Below, in pieces: positions 1 to 7,978 of a stretch of DNA of 64,000 nucleotides (its first letter is position 1; each line of letters starts with the position of its first letter). Origin of the DNA: QPIN01 sp965224575 (GTDB lineage: Bacteria > Pseudomonadota > Gammaproteobacteria > Methylococcales > Methylomonadaceae). Under the pieces are notes generated by a model. It made no database searches. It saw only the letters and a program-made list of their open reading frames with translations, and was not told the origin of the DNA. The stretch covers positions 3,100,001-3,164,000 of the forward strand of contig CBDCZQ010000006.1 of NCBI GenBank assembly GCA_965224575.1, read 5' to 3'. Both the position numbers and the translations under genes were made by a program.

Positions 1-336
1 ATGGATAAAGGCCTTAAAGAAGGCGAGCCAGCATTAACTCAATTGTTGATTAGCCATCCCAATATTACCGGTATGCAAATGGATCAGGTTACACGGTTTA
101 TTAGAAAATCTCATTTTGTTGATCAAGTAAAAGTTACTTTTGATGGCAAGCCAGTATTAACTGCAAAAATTGATATTGCAATCAGTGCTGACCCTAATTT
201 CAGGTTTTATTTTGTACCGAATAAAAAAGGTGAGCTGAAAGCAGAATTTAGCGATACTTCTTGTGAGTCGCCTACAAGTAGGGATATGTGTAAATCAGGG
301 GAAAATTATTCTACGAGTCAGATGGTGAACCCGTAA
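1..336 (+). CDS. SoxZ-like sulfur carrier domain (5'-truncated by window edge)
   Basis: The protein matches the SoxZ half of the SoxYZ thiosulfate-oxidation carrier. It has the LISHP..TG opening, then SHFVDQVKVTFDGKPVL, an AISADPNFRF strand and a KKGELKAEF strand, in SoxZ order. In known Sox systems SoxZ pairs with SoxY, which carries the sulfur intermediate on a C-terminal cysteine; related SoxYZ fusions also occur next to quinoprotein dehydrogenases. The first visible codon is ATG at base 1, but SoxZ normally has about 15 more residues before LISHP, so the true start probably lies outside the window, possibly in a SoxY-SoxZ fusion. The last ~27 residues (two cysteines, SGENYSTSQMVNP) do not look like a normal SoxZ end and may reflect a frameshift. 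It acts in the periplasm if the family assignment holds. Confidence 0.7.
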   Translation: MDKGLKEGEPALTQLLISHPNITGMQMDQVTRFIRKSHFVDQVKVTFDGKPVLTAKIDIAISADPNFRFYFVPNKKGELKAEFSDTSCESPTSRDMCKSGENYSTSQMVNP

Positions 337-401
337 ATAAACTTAATTTACTATTCAAAGCTGTCATATTTTTTTAATAGTTAGATTTAAAAAGGAAAAT
401 C

Positions 402-869
402 ATGAATACTAAAAAGACAATTTTAGCATCATTAATTACAATACTTGTTTTACCTGTGTTTTCAGTACAGGCGGAAAAAATTCCCCGCTCAGGAGTGCCT
501 GAAGCGGTGGTTAAAATGATAAAAAAAGAACATCCCGAAGCAAAACTTATTGAAATTGACAAAGAAGTCCATTTTGACGAGGTGCTTTATGAGGTTAAAT
601 ATAAAATCAACGGTGTAAAATTTGAGACTTTATTTACACCAAAAGGAGAGAATTTTGGTGAGGAAATAGAAATTCCACTTTCAGAATTACCTCAAGCGAT
701 TGTAAAGACACTTGAGAAAACCTTTAAACAACTCAAAATTGAAAAAGCAGAAAAAATTGTAGCCCCCGATGGGCGCGTTGAATATGAAGTGGATGTTGAA
801 GGCGATGGGCAAGAATGGGAAATAGAATTAACACCAGAAGGAAAAATTTTACTTAAAGAATTGGATTAA
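402..869 (+). CDS. PepSY-like periplasmic protein
   Basis: A 155-residue protein with a clear N-terminal signal peptide (MNTKKTILASL...FSVQA, cleavage near residue 24). The mature part holds two successive repeats of the kind found in PepSY-like small secreted proteins: a helix (VPEAVVKMIKKEHPEAKLIEI; LPQAIVKTLEKTFKQLKIEKAEKI) followed by beta strands ending in a YEVKY/YEVDVEGDGQEWEIELTPEGKIL pattern. Such proteins are periplasmic and often bind or inhibit peptidases or sense metals; the substrate here is unknown. An AAAGGAAAAT stretch lies just upstream of the ATG and could serve as ribosome binding site. It stands alone on the plus strand, 65 bases after the SoxZ-like gene. Confidence 0.65.
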   Translation: MNTKKTILASLITILVLPVFSVQAEKIPRSGVPEAVVKMIKKEHPEAKLIEIDKEVHFDEVLYEVKYKINGVKFETLFTPKGENFGEEIEIPLSELPQAIVKTLEKTFKQLKIEKAEKIVAPDGRVEYEVDVEGDGQEWEIELTPEGKILLKELD

Positions 870-880
870 TCAATATTTTC

Positions 881-939
881 GACCAAACTATCTCAAGAAG
901 AATATAGTTATTCTACCTGACAATTGAGAGGGTTTGGTC
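881..939. repeat. 59-bp imperfect palindrome, related to the core of the element at 31.9 kb
   Basis: The ends are inverted repeats (GACCAAACTATCTCAA and TTGAGAGGGTTTGGTC). The same sequence in reverse orientation, with about three quarters of bases identical by eye, sits at 31919..31977. The shared middle reads ATAGT.ATTCTAC. This is a dispersed short repeat, likely MITE- or REP-like, in the gap between two genes. Confidence 0.6.
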
Positions 940-1020
940 AGAGCAAAAGGATTATAGCTGTAGTGATTACAAATTATCATTGCAAAGCAATCAAGCGCTA
1001 TTATCTTCTATTAATTTACC

Positions 1021-1374
1021 TTGTATCGCATGCACAAGTTTAGAAATCAAGAAATTGATGGTTCACACTACGAAGGACTTATTTCGAGCATGCGCCATGT
1101 GCGTAATAGGCTGACTTTTTTCGTTCTATTTGCGATTTACTGTTTGCTCTCCGTTTTGGCTACAACCGATAAAATATTGTATCTGGAATCGGCTATACAA
1201 ATGCCTCTGCTTAATATTGAACTGCCGTTACTGTCATTTTATACGGTTATGCCTTTATTTTTATTGGTCTTGCAGTTTAACTTGTTCTATTCGCTACACA
1301 CCTACCGAGGTTTTCTAAAAAGAACCCTAAAATATCATCCATCGGCATTAAATATATTACCTACGGGATACTGA
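1021..1374 (+). pseudogene. Remnant of a two-TM membrane protein
   Basis: The reading frame can start at TTG 1021 or ATG 1030 and gives about 115 residues. A polar N-terminus (SHYEGLISSMRHVRNR) is followed by two hydrophobic segments, LTFFVLFAIYCLLSVLATT and LLSFYTVMPLFLLVLQFNLFYSLHTY, separated by a short loop with LPLLNIELPL character. This arrangement resembles the N-terminal membrane module of larger pentapeptide-repeat-type proteins, from memory of the family. After residue ~95 the sequence turns non-specific and stops, so it is probably a truncated relic. I cannot name a function. Confidence 0.4.
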
Positions 1375-1466
1375 CTAAAGACGAAGCTGAAGCCATTGCT
1401 CAGCGAGTAACTGAACCGAGAGCAAGGGAACGCATGGGGTTACATTCTTTGCAGAAAAAACCTTAA
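1350..1466 (+). pseudogene. Unassigned coding remnant
   Basis: In another frame than the preceding relic, this stretch reads about 38 residues, KYITYGILTKDEAEAIAQRV then TEPRARERMGLHSLQKKP, to a TAA stop. The amphipathic, charge-rich composition looks like real protein, but there is no start codon of its own near the front. It may be the displaced C-terminus of the same or another decayed gene. I do not recognise the family. Confidence 0.25.
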
Positions 1467-1542
1467 GGAATTATTTTTGTCGTTCCCACTATCTCTATTG
1501 TCACCGTGTTAATCATATACCCTCTAGCAATAACCATAAATA

Positions 1543-2211
1543 ATGAATGTAACAGAAGCCTTAAAACAGCGGAAATCAGTCCGTGCTTTCTTAAACAAAG
1601 CAGTCGAAAAAAGTAAAATTAATGCAATTCTTGAAGCTGCCAGTCATGCACCATCAGGGGTTAATACTCAGCCGTGGCAAGTTGTTGTTGTGACGGGAGC
1701 TAAAAAGCAAGCATTGCAAGGACAAATAGAAACAGCCTTTCGCTCTGGGGATAAAGGCAAGGCGGATTATCCTTACTACCCAGAAAAATGGCTAGAGCCG
1801 TATAAATCACGCCGTAAAGCTTGTGGCTTGCAACTGTATTCTACTTTAGGGATTACGCGTGAAGATAAGCAACGTCAGTTAGATCAATGGGCAGCTAATT
1901 ACCGTGCTTTTGACGCGCCTGTTATGTTGCTATTTTTTATGGAAAGTGCAATGAAAACAGGTTCTTTTATGGATTATGGAATGTTTCTGCAATCTGTGAT
2001 GTTAAGTGCGGTTGAGCAGGGTTTAGCAAGTTGTCCGCTTGCTTCTTTAGCCAGTTATCCACATATCATTAAACCTGCTTTGGCTTATCCCGATGGTTCG
2101 TTGTTAGTCTGTGGAATGGCGTTGGGGTATGAGGATAAAGACGCTATTGTTAATAGCTATCGTACACCACGGGTTGAGGTGAGTGCTTTTACGCAATATT
2201 TTATGGATTAA
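1543..2211 (+). CDS. Nitroreductase-family flavoprotein
   Basis: A 222-residue protein of the nitroreductase fold. The N-terminus has RKSVRAF, followed by the FMN-binding APSGVNTQPWQVVVV segment (residues ~36-50), and later a GMFLQSVMLSAVEQGLASCPLASLA helix (dimer and FMN contact region) and the closing GMALGYED...NSYRTPRVEV motif. Family members are FMN-dependent oxidoreductases using NAD(P)H on nitroaromatics, quinones or related compounds; the physiological substrate cannot be read from sequence. Length and motifs are complete. It is monocistronic; a hairpin-rich repeat follows it. Start at ATG 1543 places the RKSVRAF motif at the usual distance from the N-terminus. Confidence 0.85.
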   Translation: MNVTEALKQRKSVRAFLNKAVEKSKINAILEAASHAPSGVNTQPWQVVVVTGAKKQALQGQIETAFRSGDKGKADYPYYPEKWLEPYKSRRKACGLQLYSTLGITREDKQRQLDQWAANYRAFDAPVMLLFFMESAMKTGSFMDYGMFLQSVMLSAVEQGLASCPLASLASYPHIIKPALAYPDGSLLVCGMALGYEDKDAIVNSYRTPRVEVSAFTQYFMD

Positions 2212-2240
2212 CGACTTAATTTATCATCGTCAGAAGTATT

Positions 2241-2297
2241 GGAGACGAGGTTTTAACCTCGAAGTAACAATGTAAAAGAGGCTAAAGTCTCTGCTCC
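2241..2297. repeat. Double-hairpin intergenic repeat
   Basis: A first stem (CGAGGTTTTAACCTCG) is followed by GAGGCTAAAGTCTC and closes with GCTCC, pairing with the leading GGAG. A sequence of the same plan, with the shared words GGAGA and GGCTAAAG, lies at 58625..58678. It lies between the convergent nitroreductase and AEC genes and may also act as a bidirectional terminator. Confidence 0.5.
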
Positions 2298-2317
2298 AAA
2301 TCTTTTGGCAGTCAGTT

Positions 2318-3193
2318 TTAAACCTTTAACAAAAAATAAAAAACTATAGGCAAATATAACACTGTCAATAAATTTCCTACCATCACCATTGACGCTACTT
2401 TTTCTGGCTCCTGATTATACCGTTCAGCCAGTGGCGCATTTAATATCGCTGGAGGTAAGACTGAAAATAGTATCACTAGCGGTTTTAAGTGTTCTGCCAT
2501 GGGTAATAGATAAATCGCTAAAAAAGCAAAAGGTAATCCACTGAGCGGACGCAATACCGCGCCGAGCAAACCTTGTTTCCAATGCGTCCAGTTTGCATCG
2601 GCCAGTTTTATCCCTAAGGTGACTAATGTTAAGGGAATGGCGACTTGGCTTAATAACTGCATTCCTGGAAAAATTAACTTGGGTATGTGAATGTCAAAGC
2701 CATATAAAAGCAACCCTATTATCATACCAATAATAATAGGGTTTTTAACAAGACTGCTTACTGAAAGTCTTCTCTCATAAATGGCAAAGCCAAAGGTAAA
2801 CATGCTAATTGATTGAACCAAAAAAAGTACAACCGCATACGGCAGAATGGCCTCACCAAAGGCGAAAACGGCTAAAGGAAAGCCCATATTCGCAGAGTTG
2901 TTAAACATCAATGGTGGCCCAAGGGTTTTAAACTGTAATTTTAGCAACCTACTAACTAGCCAAGCAATTAGGCCAGAGCCAAAAACAATCAGTACACCTG
3001 CCAGCAATACCTCCCACGCACCTTTTGCTGCACTTAATTTCTCGGATAACACAAAGATCAGCAGGGCAGGGACAAATAAATCAAGATTAATCTGATTAAC
3101 CTCGGCAATACCCGTTGTTACTGTCTTTCCATAAAGAAAGCCTGCAAAAGCAATAAAAAAGACGGGGACAACAATATTTAAAACCTCAAGCAT
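2318..3193 (-). CDS. AEC-family (auxin efflux carrier type) permease
   Basis: A 291-residue integral membrane protein with about ten hydrophobic segments. Characteristic AEC features are the N-terminal NIVVPVFFIAFAGFLYGK segment, the NQINLDLFVPALLIFVLSEK helix, the NSANMGFPLAVFAFGE motif in the middle, and the C-terminal PPAILNAPLAERYNQEPEKVASMVMVGNLLTV motif. Members of this family export organic anions such as malate or other carboxylates in bacteria; the substrate is unknown here. It is complete, runs on the minus strand and lies 20 bases beyond the stop-to-start gap from the methylthioinosine phosphorylase gene, so it may be the last gene of the nagZ operon. Confidence 0.85.
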   Translation of the reverse strand: MLEVLNIVVPVFFIAFAGFLYGKTVTTGIAEVNQINLDLFVPALLIFVLSEKLSAAKGAWEVLLAGVLIVFGSGLIAWLVSRLLKLQFKTLGPPLMFNNSANMGFPLAVFAFGEAILPYAVVLFLVQSISMFTFGFAIYERRLSVSSLVKNPIIIGMIIGLLLYGFDIHIPKLIFPGMQLLSQVAIPLTLVTLGIKLADANWTHWKQGLLGAVLRPLSGLPFAFLAIYLLPMAEHLKPLVILFSVLPPAILNAPLAERYNQEPEKVASMVMVGNLLTVLYLPIVFYFLLKV

Positions 3194-3213
3194 TTAATGA
3201 CCTATAAGGTTTT

Positions 3214-3948
3214 TTATTTGATAAATGAAGTTAAAAGATTAAGCACATTCCCCATTCCTTTTTTTAGGTGAATTTCTATTTCATCCATAGTGATCTCACC
3301 TTCTGACTTTCCAGCAGCCCAATTAACCACAACTGCAATAGCCGCATAATTAATACCCATTTCTTTTGCTAATGAAGCTTCGGGCATTCCCGTCATGCCA
3401 ACTAAATCACAGCCATCTTGTTCCATCCGTTTAATTTCTGCTGCTGATTCAAGTCTTGGGCCTTGTGTACAGCCATAGGTAGCAGAGGTGCTTGTTGACA
3501 GTTTTAGTTGTGTTGCTGTTTGAATTAAATTATCACGTAATATTTGGTTATAGGGGAATGTAAAATCAATATGAGTGACTGTCTCTAGTTCGTCTGAAAA
3601 AAAGGTATGCTCTCGTCCATAGCTATAATCAACAATTTGATCTGGAATTACAATATGTGCTGGTTTCATCTGAGTGGTTATACCACCCACCGCTGCTACA
3701 GCAATAATATCTGTTACACCCAGTTTTTTTAATCCCCAAATATTTGCCCGATAATTTATTTTGTGTGGTGGAATAGTGTGAGGGTTTCCGTGACGAGCTA
3801 GGAAAACAATGTCTTTATCATTAATATTGCCATGAACAAAATTTGCAGAAGGGTTTCCAAAAGGTGTTTCTAGTGATTCGGTTGCCGTGATATTTAAACC
3901 TTCCATTTGGCTTAACCCAGTACCTCCAATGATGGCTAATTTTGACAT
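3214..3948 (-). CDS. S-methyl-5'-thioinosine phosphorylase
   Basis: A 244-residue nucleoside phosphorylase of the MTAP/PNP-II family. Visible motifs: N-terminal LAIIGGTGLS, the phosphate-binding FLARHGNPHTIPPHKINYRAN segment, AVAAVGGI, CTQGPRLESAAEIKRM, and the substrate-site GMTGMPEASLAKEMGINYA. In gammaproteobacteria the enzyme beside nagZ is typically methylthioinosine phosphorylase, releasing hypoxanthine and 5-methylthioribose-1-phosphate; MTAP cannot be excluded from sequence alone. The next upstream gene encodes a hypoxanthine phosphoribosyltransferase, which would recover the released base, so the two form a purine-salvage pair separated by only two bases. Confidence 0.85.
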   Translation of the reverse strand: MSKLAIIGGTGLSQMEGLNITATESLETPFGNPSANFVHGNINDKDIVFLARHGNPHTIPPHKINYRANIWGLKKLGVTDIIAVAAVGGITTQMKPAHIVIPDQIVDYSYGREHTFFSDELETVTHIDFTFPYNQILRDNLIQTATQLKLSTSTSATYGCTQGPRLESAAEIKRMEQDGCDLVGMTGMPEASLAKEMGINYAAIAVVVNWAAGKSEGEITMDEIEIHLKKGMGNVLNLLTSFIK

Positions 3949-3950
3949 GT

Positions 3951-4499
3951 TTAGTCCTCTTTGCAGGCATAGATACCTGATGCATTTCTAAGATAGCCTT
4001 TATAATCCATACCATAGCCAAATAGATAGCGGTTTTCTACTTCCAGACCTATAAAATCAGCAGTGACAGGTTTTTGGTGAGGCAGTTTTTTATCAACCAA
4101 CACAGCGATATAGATGGACGTTGCGGCTTGGTCTTTACAGTAGTTAATAATAGCCTCAAGGGTTAGTCCTTGGTCAAGAATATCATCTACAATTAATACG
4201 GTTCTGTTTTTAAGATCTGTTTCGGGTTTGTGCTTCCATTGAATATCGCCACCAGAAGTCTGGTTTAAATATCGACTTGCATTAATCGCATCAAAAGTGA
4301 AAGGGAAGTTTAATCGGGTTAATAACTTTCCAGCAATAACCACACCTCCATTCATTACACAAAGAATAACTGGGTTTGTCGCTTTTAAAAATAGATTGAT
4401 TTTTTCAGCCATACCATCAATGGCTGATTCAACTTCTGATTCTGTATATAAGCAATCAGCAGTTGCTTCTATTTGAATTATTTCGTTAGGCGTAGGCAT
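3951..4499 (-). CDS. Hypoxanthine-guanine phosphoribosyltransferase
   Basis: A type I phosphoribosyltransferase with the PRPP-binding signature VLIVDDILDQGLTL and an upstream CVMNGGVVIAGKL loop. It converts hypoxanthine or guanine plus PRPP to IMP or GMP. The frame stays open to 4577, but I chose ATG 4499 (MPTPNEIIQ), which gives 182 residues, the usual length, and overlaps the nagZ stop by only 14 bases. Neighbours nagZ upstream and the thioinosine phosphorylase downstream form a tight minus-strand operon, the same set seen around Pseudomonas nagZ. Confidence 0.85.
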   Translation of the reverse strand: MPTPNEIIQIEATADCLYTESEVESAIDGMAEKINLFLKATNPVILCVMNGGVVIAGKLLTRLNFPFTFDAINASRYLNQTSGGDIQWKHKPETDLKNRTVLIVDDILDQGLTLEAIINYCKDQAATSIYIAVLVDKKLPHQKPVTADFIGLEVENRYLFGYGMDYKGYLRNASGIYACKED

Positions 4500-5496
4500 A
4501 TTGACTGATTGTTTGTGATAATTGTTGCCATTGTTCATTATCAATAAGTTGTGCTCGTGAAAATTGGGGCTTGCCACGCATTATTTGCAATCTTTTTTCT
4601 CTTATATTACTTGAAGTTATTGGAATACTTTCTAAAACTTCATCGGCAGCAGTCGAATTGTTACAGACTAATACCATGTCACATCCTGCTTGAAGTGCAA
4701 GTTTAGCGCGATAAGGGAAATCACCGATTGAAGCTGCACCTTCCATACTTAAATCATCACTGAATACAGTGCCATTAAAATTTAGTTCATCACGCAATAT
4801 ATTTTGAATCCATTGGCTCGAAAAACCAGCAGGGAGGGAATCTATTTGTGGATAAACCACATGAGCAGGCATGATGGCTTCTAGCCCTTCTGTGATTAAT
4901 TGTTTAAAAGGCTGCAAATCTTTATCCCGAATATCTTGTAAGTTTCTATTATCATAAGGTAAGGTCAAATGAGAGTCTAAGGCAACAGCGCCATGACCAG
5001 GGAAATGTTTGCCTGTTGCCGCCATTCCTGCAGAATTCATTCCTTGTCTAAAACTACTGGCTAATTGTGTAGCCAATTTGTGATCTTGGGAGAAGGAGCG
5101 GTTACCAATAATTTCACTGATTCCACAATCAATATCAAGCACCGGTGCAAAACTAAAATCTATGCCTACTGCTAATAATTCAGTTGCCATTAACCAGCCC
5201 GCAGATTCAGCTAAATCAGGGGATTCTGTAAAAATTGAAGCAGGGGGTAATCGAGTAAAACCAGTTTGAAAACGCTGTACTCTGCCACCCTCCTGATCAA
5301 CAGCAATAAGAATATCTCCATCACGAGCATGTCGAATATCTTTAATAAGCTGTGTGACTTGTTCGGGAGAACAATAGTTACGGGAGAATAAAATGACCGC
5401 ACCTGTATTTGGGTGATTAATTTTTTCTTTTTCAGATTGAGAAGGTGTCAAACCTTCAAGATCAATCATTACAGGGCCAAAGGGTTGTTTAGTCAT
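4486..5496 (-). CDS. nagZ: Beta-N-acetylhexosaminidase NagZ
   Basis: A 336-residue glycoside hydrolase family 3 enzyme. It shows the DLEGLTPSQSEKEKINHPNTGAVI-type opening, the VDQEGGRVQRF substrate loop, the hallmark KHFPGHG motif with the flexible catalytic histidine loop, and the nucleophile region VFSDDLSMEGA. In the cytoplasm NagZ removes N-acetylglucosamine from 1,6-anhydro-muropeptides during cell-wall recycling. There is no signal peptide, as expected for the cytoplasmic enzyme. It leads the minus-strand operon with the purine-salvage genes. Length is normal for NagZ and all key motifs are present. Confidence 0.93.
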   Translation of the reverse strand: MTKQPFGPVMIDLEGLTPSQSEKEKINHPNTGAVILFSRNYCSPEQVTQLIKDIRHARDGDILIAVDQEGGRVQRFQTGFTRLPPASIFTESPDLAESAGWLMATELLAVGIDFSFAPVLDIDCGISEIIGNRSFSQDHKLATQLASSFRQGMNSAGMAATGKHFPGHGAVALDSHLTLPYDNRNLQDIRDKDLQPFKQLITEGLEAIMPAHVVYPQIDSLPAGFSSQWIQNILRDELNFNGTVFSDDLSMEGAASIGDFPYRAKLALQAGCDMVLVCNNSTAADEVLESIPITSSNIREKRLQIMRGKPQFSRAQLIDNEQWQQLSQTISQYAYA

Positions 5497-5608
5497 AATA
5501 TATTTTGTTAAATTGTTTTTTATTATATTATCCCATGCCTAGGATTTAAATGAGAAATCTCTATACTTAAATTTAATATAGCGTAAAACAAATAGATTAG
5601 GAGCGTGT

Positions 5609-6004
5609 ATGCATATTTTTATTTTAATATTCAGTTTTTTTCTTACCTCAACTTTTGCTTATGCAGGTGACGATGACGAAACAAGTGAACCTGTTATAGA
5701 ATATATTGAAATGACACCTAAGTTTACTGTTAATCTGGATAAACCAAATAAATATTTAGCAGTGAGTGTCCAGCTAATGGTTGAAGGAGAAAAGTTTATT
5801 GAAAAGGTAAAAAAACATTTACCTGCATTAAGGCATGAATTAATTATGAATTATAGTGCTCGCTCTGCTGCAGATTTACAAACAATGGAGCAGCGTGAAG
5901 CTTTGCGGTTAGAAACAAAAAAGGTTATTACAAAAGCACTAGAGGAATATTCAAATAGTGATGGCTTTAGGGATGTTTTTTTTACGGAGTTTTTAGTTAA
6001 TTAG
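5609..6004 (+). CDS. FliL-like protein (orphan)
   Basis: A 131-residue protein beginning with a signal sequence or membrane anchor (IFILIFSFFLTSTFAYAG), then an acidic stretch (DDDETSE) and a FliL-type domain: YIEMTPKFTVNLD, KYLAVSVQLMVEGE, then a helix ending ELIMNYSARSAADLQTMEQREALR and the closing VFFTEFLVN. FliL supports stator function in the flagellar motor, but no flagellar genes are nearby, so this may be one of the orphan FliL-like proteins with an undefined envelope role. A GGAG ribosome binding site lies 7-8 bases before ATG 5609. It is divergent from nagZ. Confidence 0.75.
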   Translation: MHIFILIFSFFLTSTFAYAGDDDETSEPVIEYIEMTPKFTVNLDKPNKYLAVSVQLMVEGEKFIEKVKKHLPALRHELIMNYSARSAADLQTMEQREALRLETKKVITKALEEYSNSDGFRDVFFTEFLVN

Positions 6005-6022
6005 ATGTTTAGGGCACTTCTA

Positions 6023-6448
6023 TTAATTATGGATAACTAAATAATCTTTAAGAGCCTTGCTTAGTTTAGCTTTTTCTATTTCAAGCTGTTGTATTGAATA
6101 TGGAATCGCTTCAAATTTCCCCCAAACGGGTGCAGGCCAGGCAATATCAGTTTTATAACGAACAATATGATGAATATGAAGTTGGGGAACCCTATTACCA
6201 ATGGCAGCAATATTCATTTTATCTGCATGATAAATTTCAGCCAATATTTTAGCTAATAGACTGGATTCTTGCTGTAGTAATATCTGGTCTTGCTCAGATA
6301 GTTGATATATTTCAGTTACCTCAGCTCTTTCAGGAACTAATATTAACCAGGGGTATTGACTATCATTGATCAAGAGTAGCCTTGATAAAGTGAAGCGGCC
6401 TATTTCTATCGTGTCCGACTGAAGACGGGAATGTAATTGAAAAGTCAT
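6023..6448 (-). CDS. HIT-domain protein
   Basis: A 141-residue histidine-triad protein. The active-site motif is QLHIHHIVRY near residue 100, preceded by the LILVPERAEVTEIYQL segment and followed by WPAPVWG. HIT proteins hydrolyse or transfer nucleotides; this branch resembles small proteobacterial HIT proteins of unknown substrate. The frame is open further upstream to 6511, but that extension is hydrophobic, non-conserved in style and reaches the divergent gene, so ATG 6448 (MTFQLHSRL) is preferred. It converges with the FliL-like gene. Confidence 0.8.
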   Translation of the reverse strand: MTFQLHSRLQSDTIEIGRFTLSRLLLINDSQYPWLILVPERAEVTEIYQLSEQDQILLQQESSLLAKILAEIYHADKMNIAAIGNRVPQLHIHHIVRYKTDIAWPAPVWGKFEAIPYSIQQLEIEKAKLSKALKDYLVIHN

Positions 6449-6515
6449 AACTGTACTTGATAAGGGTGAATCGTTAATATAGGAATAAATAATAACAATA
6501 AATAGAGTCAATGGT

Positions 6516-7562
6516 ATGAGTGCATCTAATATTTCTATTCATGAGTCGTTAGCAGAAAATAAACTTGCAGTATCTTTTAAGTTAATACTTGGGCTGTATT
6601 TAATTATTCCACTTAGTTTTGTCGTTTATATGTTGGATGTTTATTTCGGGGGTCATTATTTACAATCAATTTTGCCGAGCAGCCCTAAACACTTTTTATT
6701 GTTTCAGATTCTTTTTGGTACGCCCCATATTGTAGCAAGCGCTATTATGCTGACCAGCAATAGAGAATATCTACAGTTTTTTAAATTAAAACTAATCGTA
6801 ATGACAGTTTTAATCATTCTTGTTTTTGGAATAGGCAGTCTCTATATTCCCTTTAAAGTGTTATATATTACTACTGCCTGCTGGACTGTATATCATGTGT
6901 TTAAACAGCAACACGGTATTGGAAAAGGTATTTGTCGATTGCCCACATGGGCCTTTTACTGGCTATTATGGTTAAGTGTCAGTGCCGGAATATTTATTTA
7001 TATCGGTATTTTTTTAAAAAATAGCTTGGATGCCGATCAGACACTTTGGGTTCAACTGATCGCGGGTGTGCTGACTATCGGGTTAATTTTAAGCACAATT
7101 TTATGTCAAAGATATATATCAACACGATTTGGAAAATATTTTTTGTGGGCAAATACTATGCTCATTTTCAGTAGTTTTTATTTTTATACTCAAGAATACT
7201 ATTTTTTGTCCATTTTAATTCCACGATTGGTACATGATTCAACGGCTTACGTTTTTTATGTGACTCATGATTACAATAAACATCACAAAAGCCCACATAA
7301 TTTTATTTATAAATATGCTGCAAGATGTAATTTACATGTATTTTTAGTTCTTCCTTTACTATCTTTTATTCTGACTTATTTACTCCAGGCATATGGGGAT
7401 GAGCTGATCAACATGATTACTCGATTTTTCTTTGAAATGGAAATACGTAAAGCTGTCACGTTAGGAGTCGTTGGGTATTTGTCATTAATGCACTACTATA
7501 CAGAAGGGTTTACTTGGCAGGCAGGGTCACCTATGAGACGCTATATACGGTTTTCTAAATAA
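6516..7562 (+). CDS. Histidine-rich polytopic membrane protein
   Basis: A 348-residue protein with about eight to nine hydrophobic segments. Histidines sit at membrane borders in patterned motifs: FGTPHIVAS, YHVFKQQHGIGKG, RLVHDSTAYVFYVTHDYNKHHKSPHN and MHYYTEGFTWQAGSP near the C-terminus. The layout of histidines and the final H-x-x-x-E-x-F-x-W motif recall membrane-bound di-iron or retinal-forming oxygenases such as Brp/Blh, but I do not recognise a named family. A metal-dependent membrane enzyme is therefore only a hypothesis. It is monocistronic and divergent from the HIT gene. Confidence 0.6.
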   Translation: MSASNISIHESLAENKLAVSFKLILGLYLIIPLSFVVYMLDVYFGGHYLQSILPSSPKHFLLFQILFGTPHIVASAIMLTSNREYLQFFKLKLIVMTVLIILVFGIGSLYIPFKVLYITTACWTVYHVFKQQHGIGKGICRLPTWAFYWLLWLSVSAGIFIYIGIFLKNSLDADQTLWVQLIAGVLTIGLILSTILCQRYISTRFGKYFLWANTMLIFSSFYFYTQEYYFLSILIPRLVHDSTAYVFYVTHDYNKHHKSPHNFIYKYAARCNLHVFLVLPLLSFILTYLLQAYGDELINMITRFFFEMEIRKAVTLGVVGYLSLMHYYTEGFTWQAGSPMRRYIRFSK

Positions 7563-7978
7563 CGGGAAAGGTTATAAGATTTTGATATTTTGGATTCTTT
7601 CTCTCTCCACTTTTAATCATTAAAAGTTTATAAAAAAGTACAAAATTGTTTACAAAAAATAATTGTTAAGTTGTTCACAGTTTCTGTGGATAACTCTGTG
7701 GATTAGTTGCATAAACAGGGCTTTAACCCTTATATAATGGGTATGTTCTTTATTTTGTATGAAATTTGTACATAAAATTATAATGTTATATAAATCAATT
7801 GGATACATGTATTTATTGAGGGGTAGATAACTTCAAAGCCAATTTTTTTAATAATTTAAAGTTATGATAGTGAAAGACAGTAAATTGTGAATAAATGTGA
7901 TGAAGGTTTGTTTTTTTTGTTGATTAGCTTGCGGAATGTAGAAGATGTGTATACCGCTACTTTAATACGTTAAAAAGT
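7563..7978. other. Gene-free AT-rich region with DnaA-box-like sites
   Basis: A 416-bp gap without a credible gene. TGTGGATAA at 7685..7693 is an exact DnaA box (reverse of TTATCCACA); TGTGGATTA at 7697..7705 differs by one base and lies in the same orientation 12 bases on. TTGTTCACA at 7671..7679 is a two-mismatch box in the other orientation. AT-rich DNA surrounds them. The block resembles part of a bacterial replication origin, but no dnaA, gidA or other origin-linked gene is next to it. Confidence 0.35.
7609..7627 (+). terminator. Possible weak hairpin terminator
   Basis: A perfect 8-bp inverted repeat ACTTTTAA/TTAAAAGT with a 3-base loop lies about 47 bases after the stop of the membrane protein gene and is followed by TTATAAAAAAG. 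The stem is AT-rich, so termination is uncertain. Confidence 0.3.

Noticed and set aside
4500..4577. Upstream extension of the phosphoribosyltransferase gene
   Set aside because: It lies within nagZ and has no similarity to the family; ATG 4499 gives the usual length.
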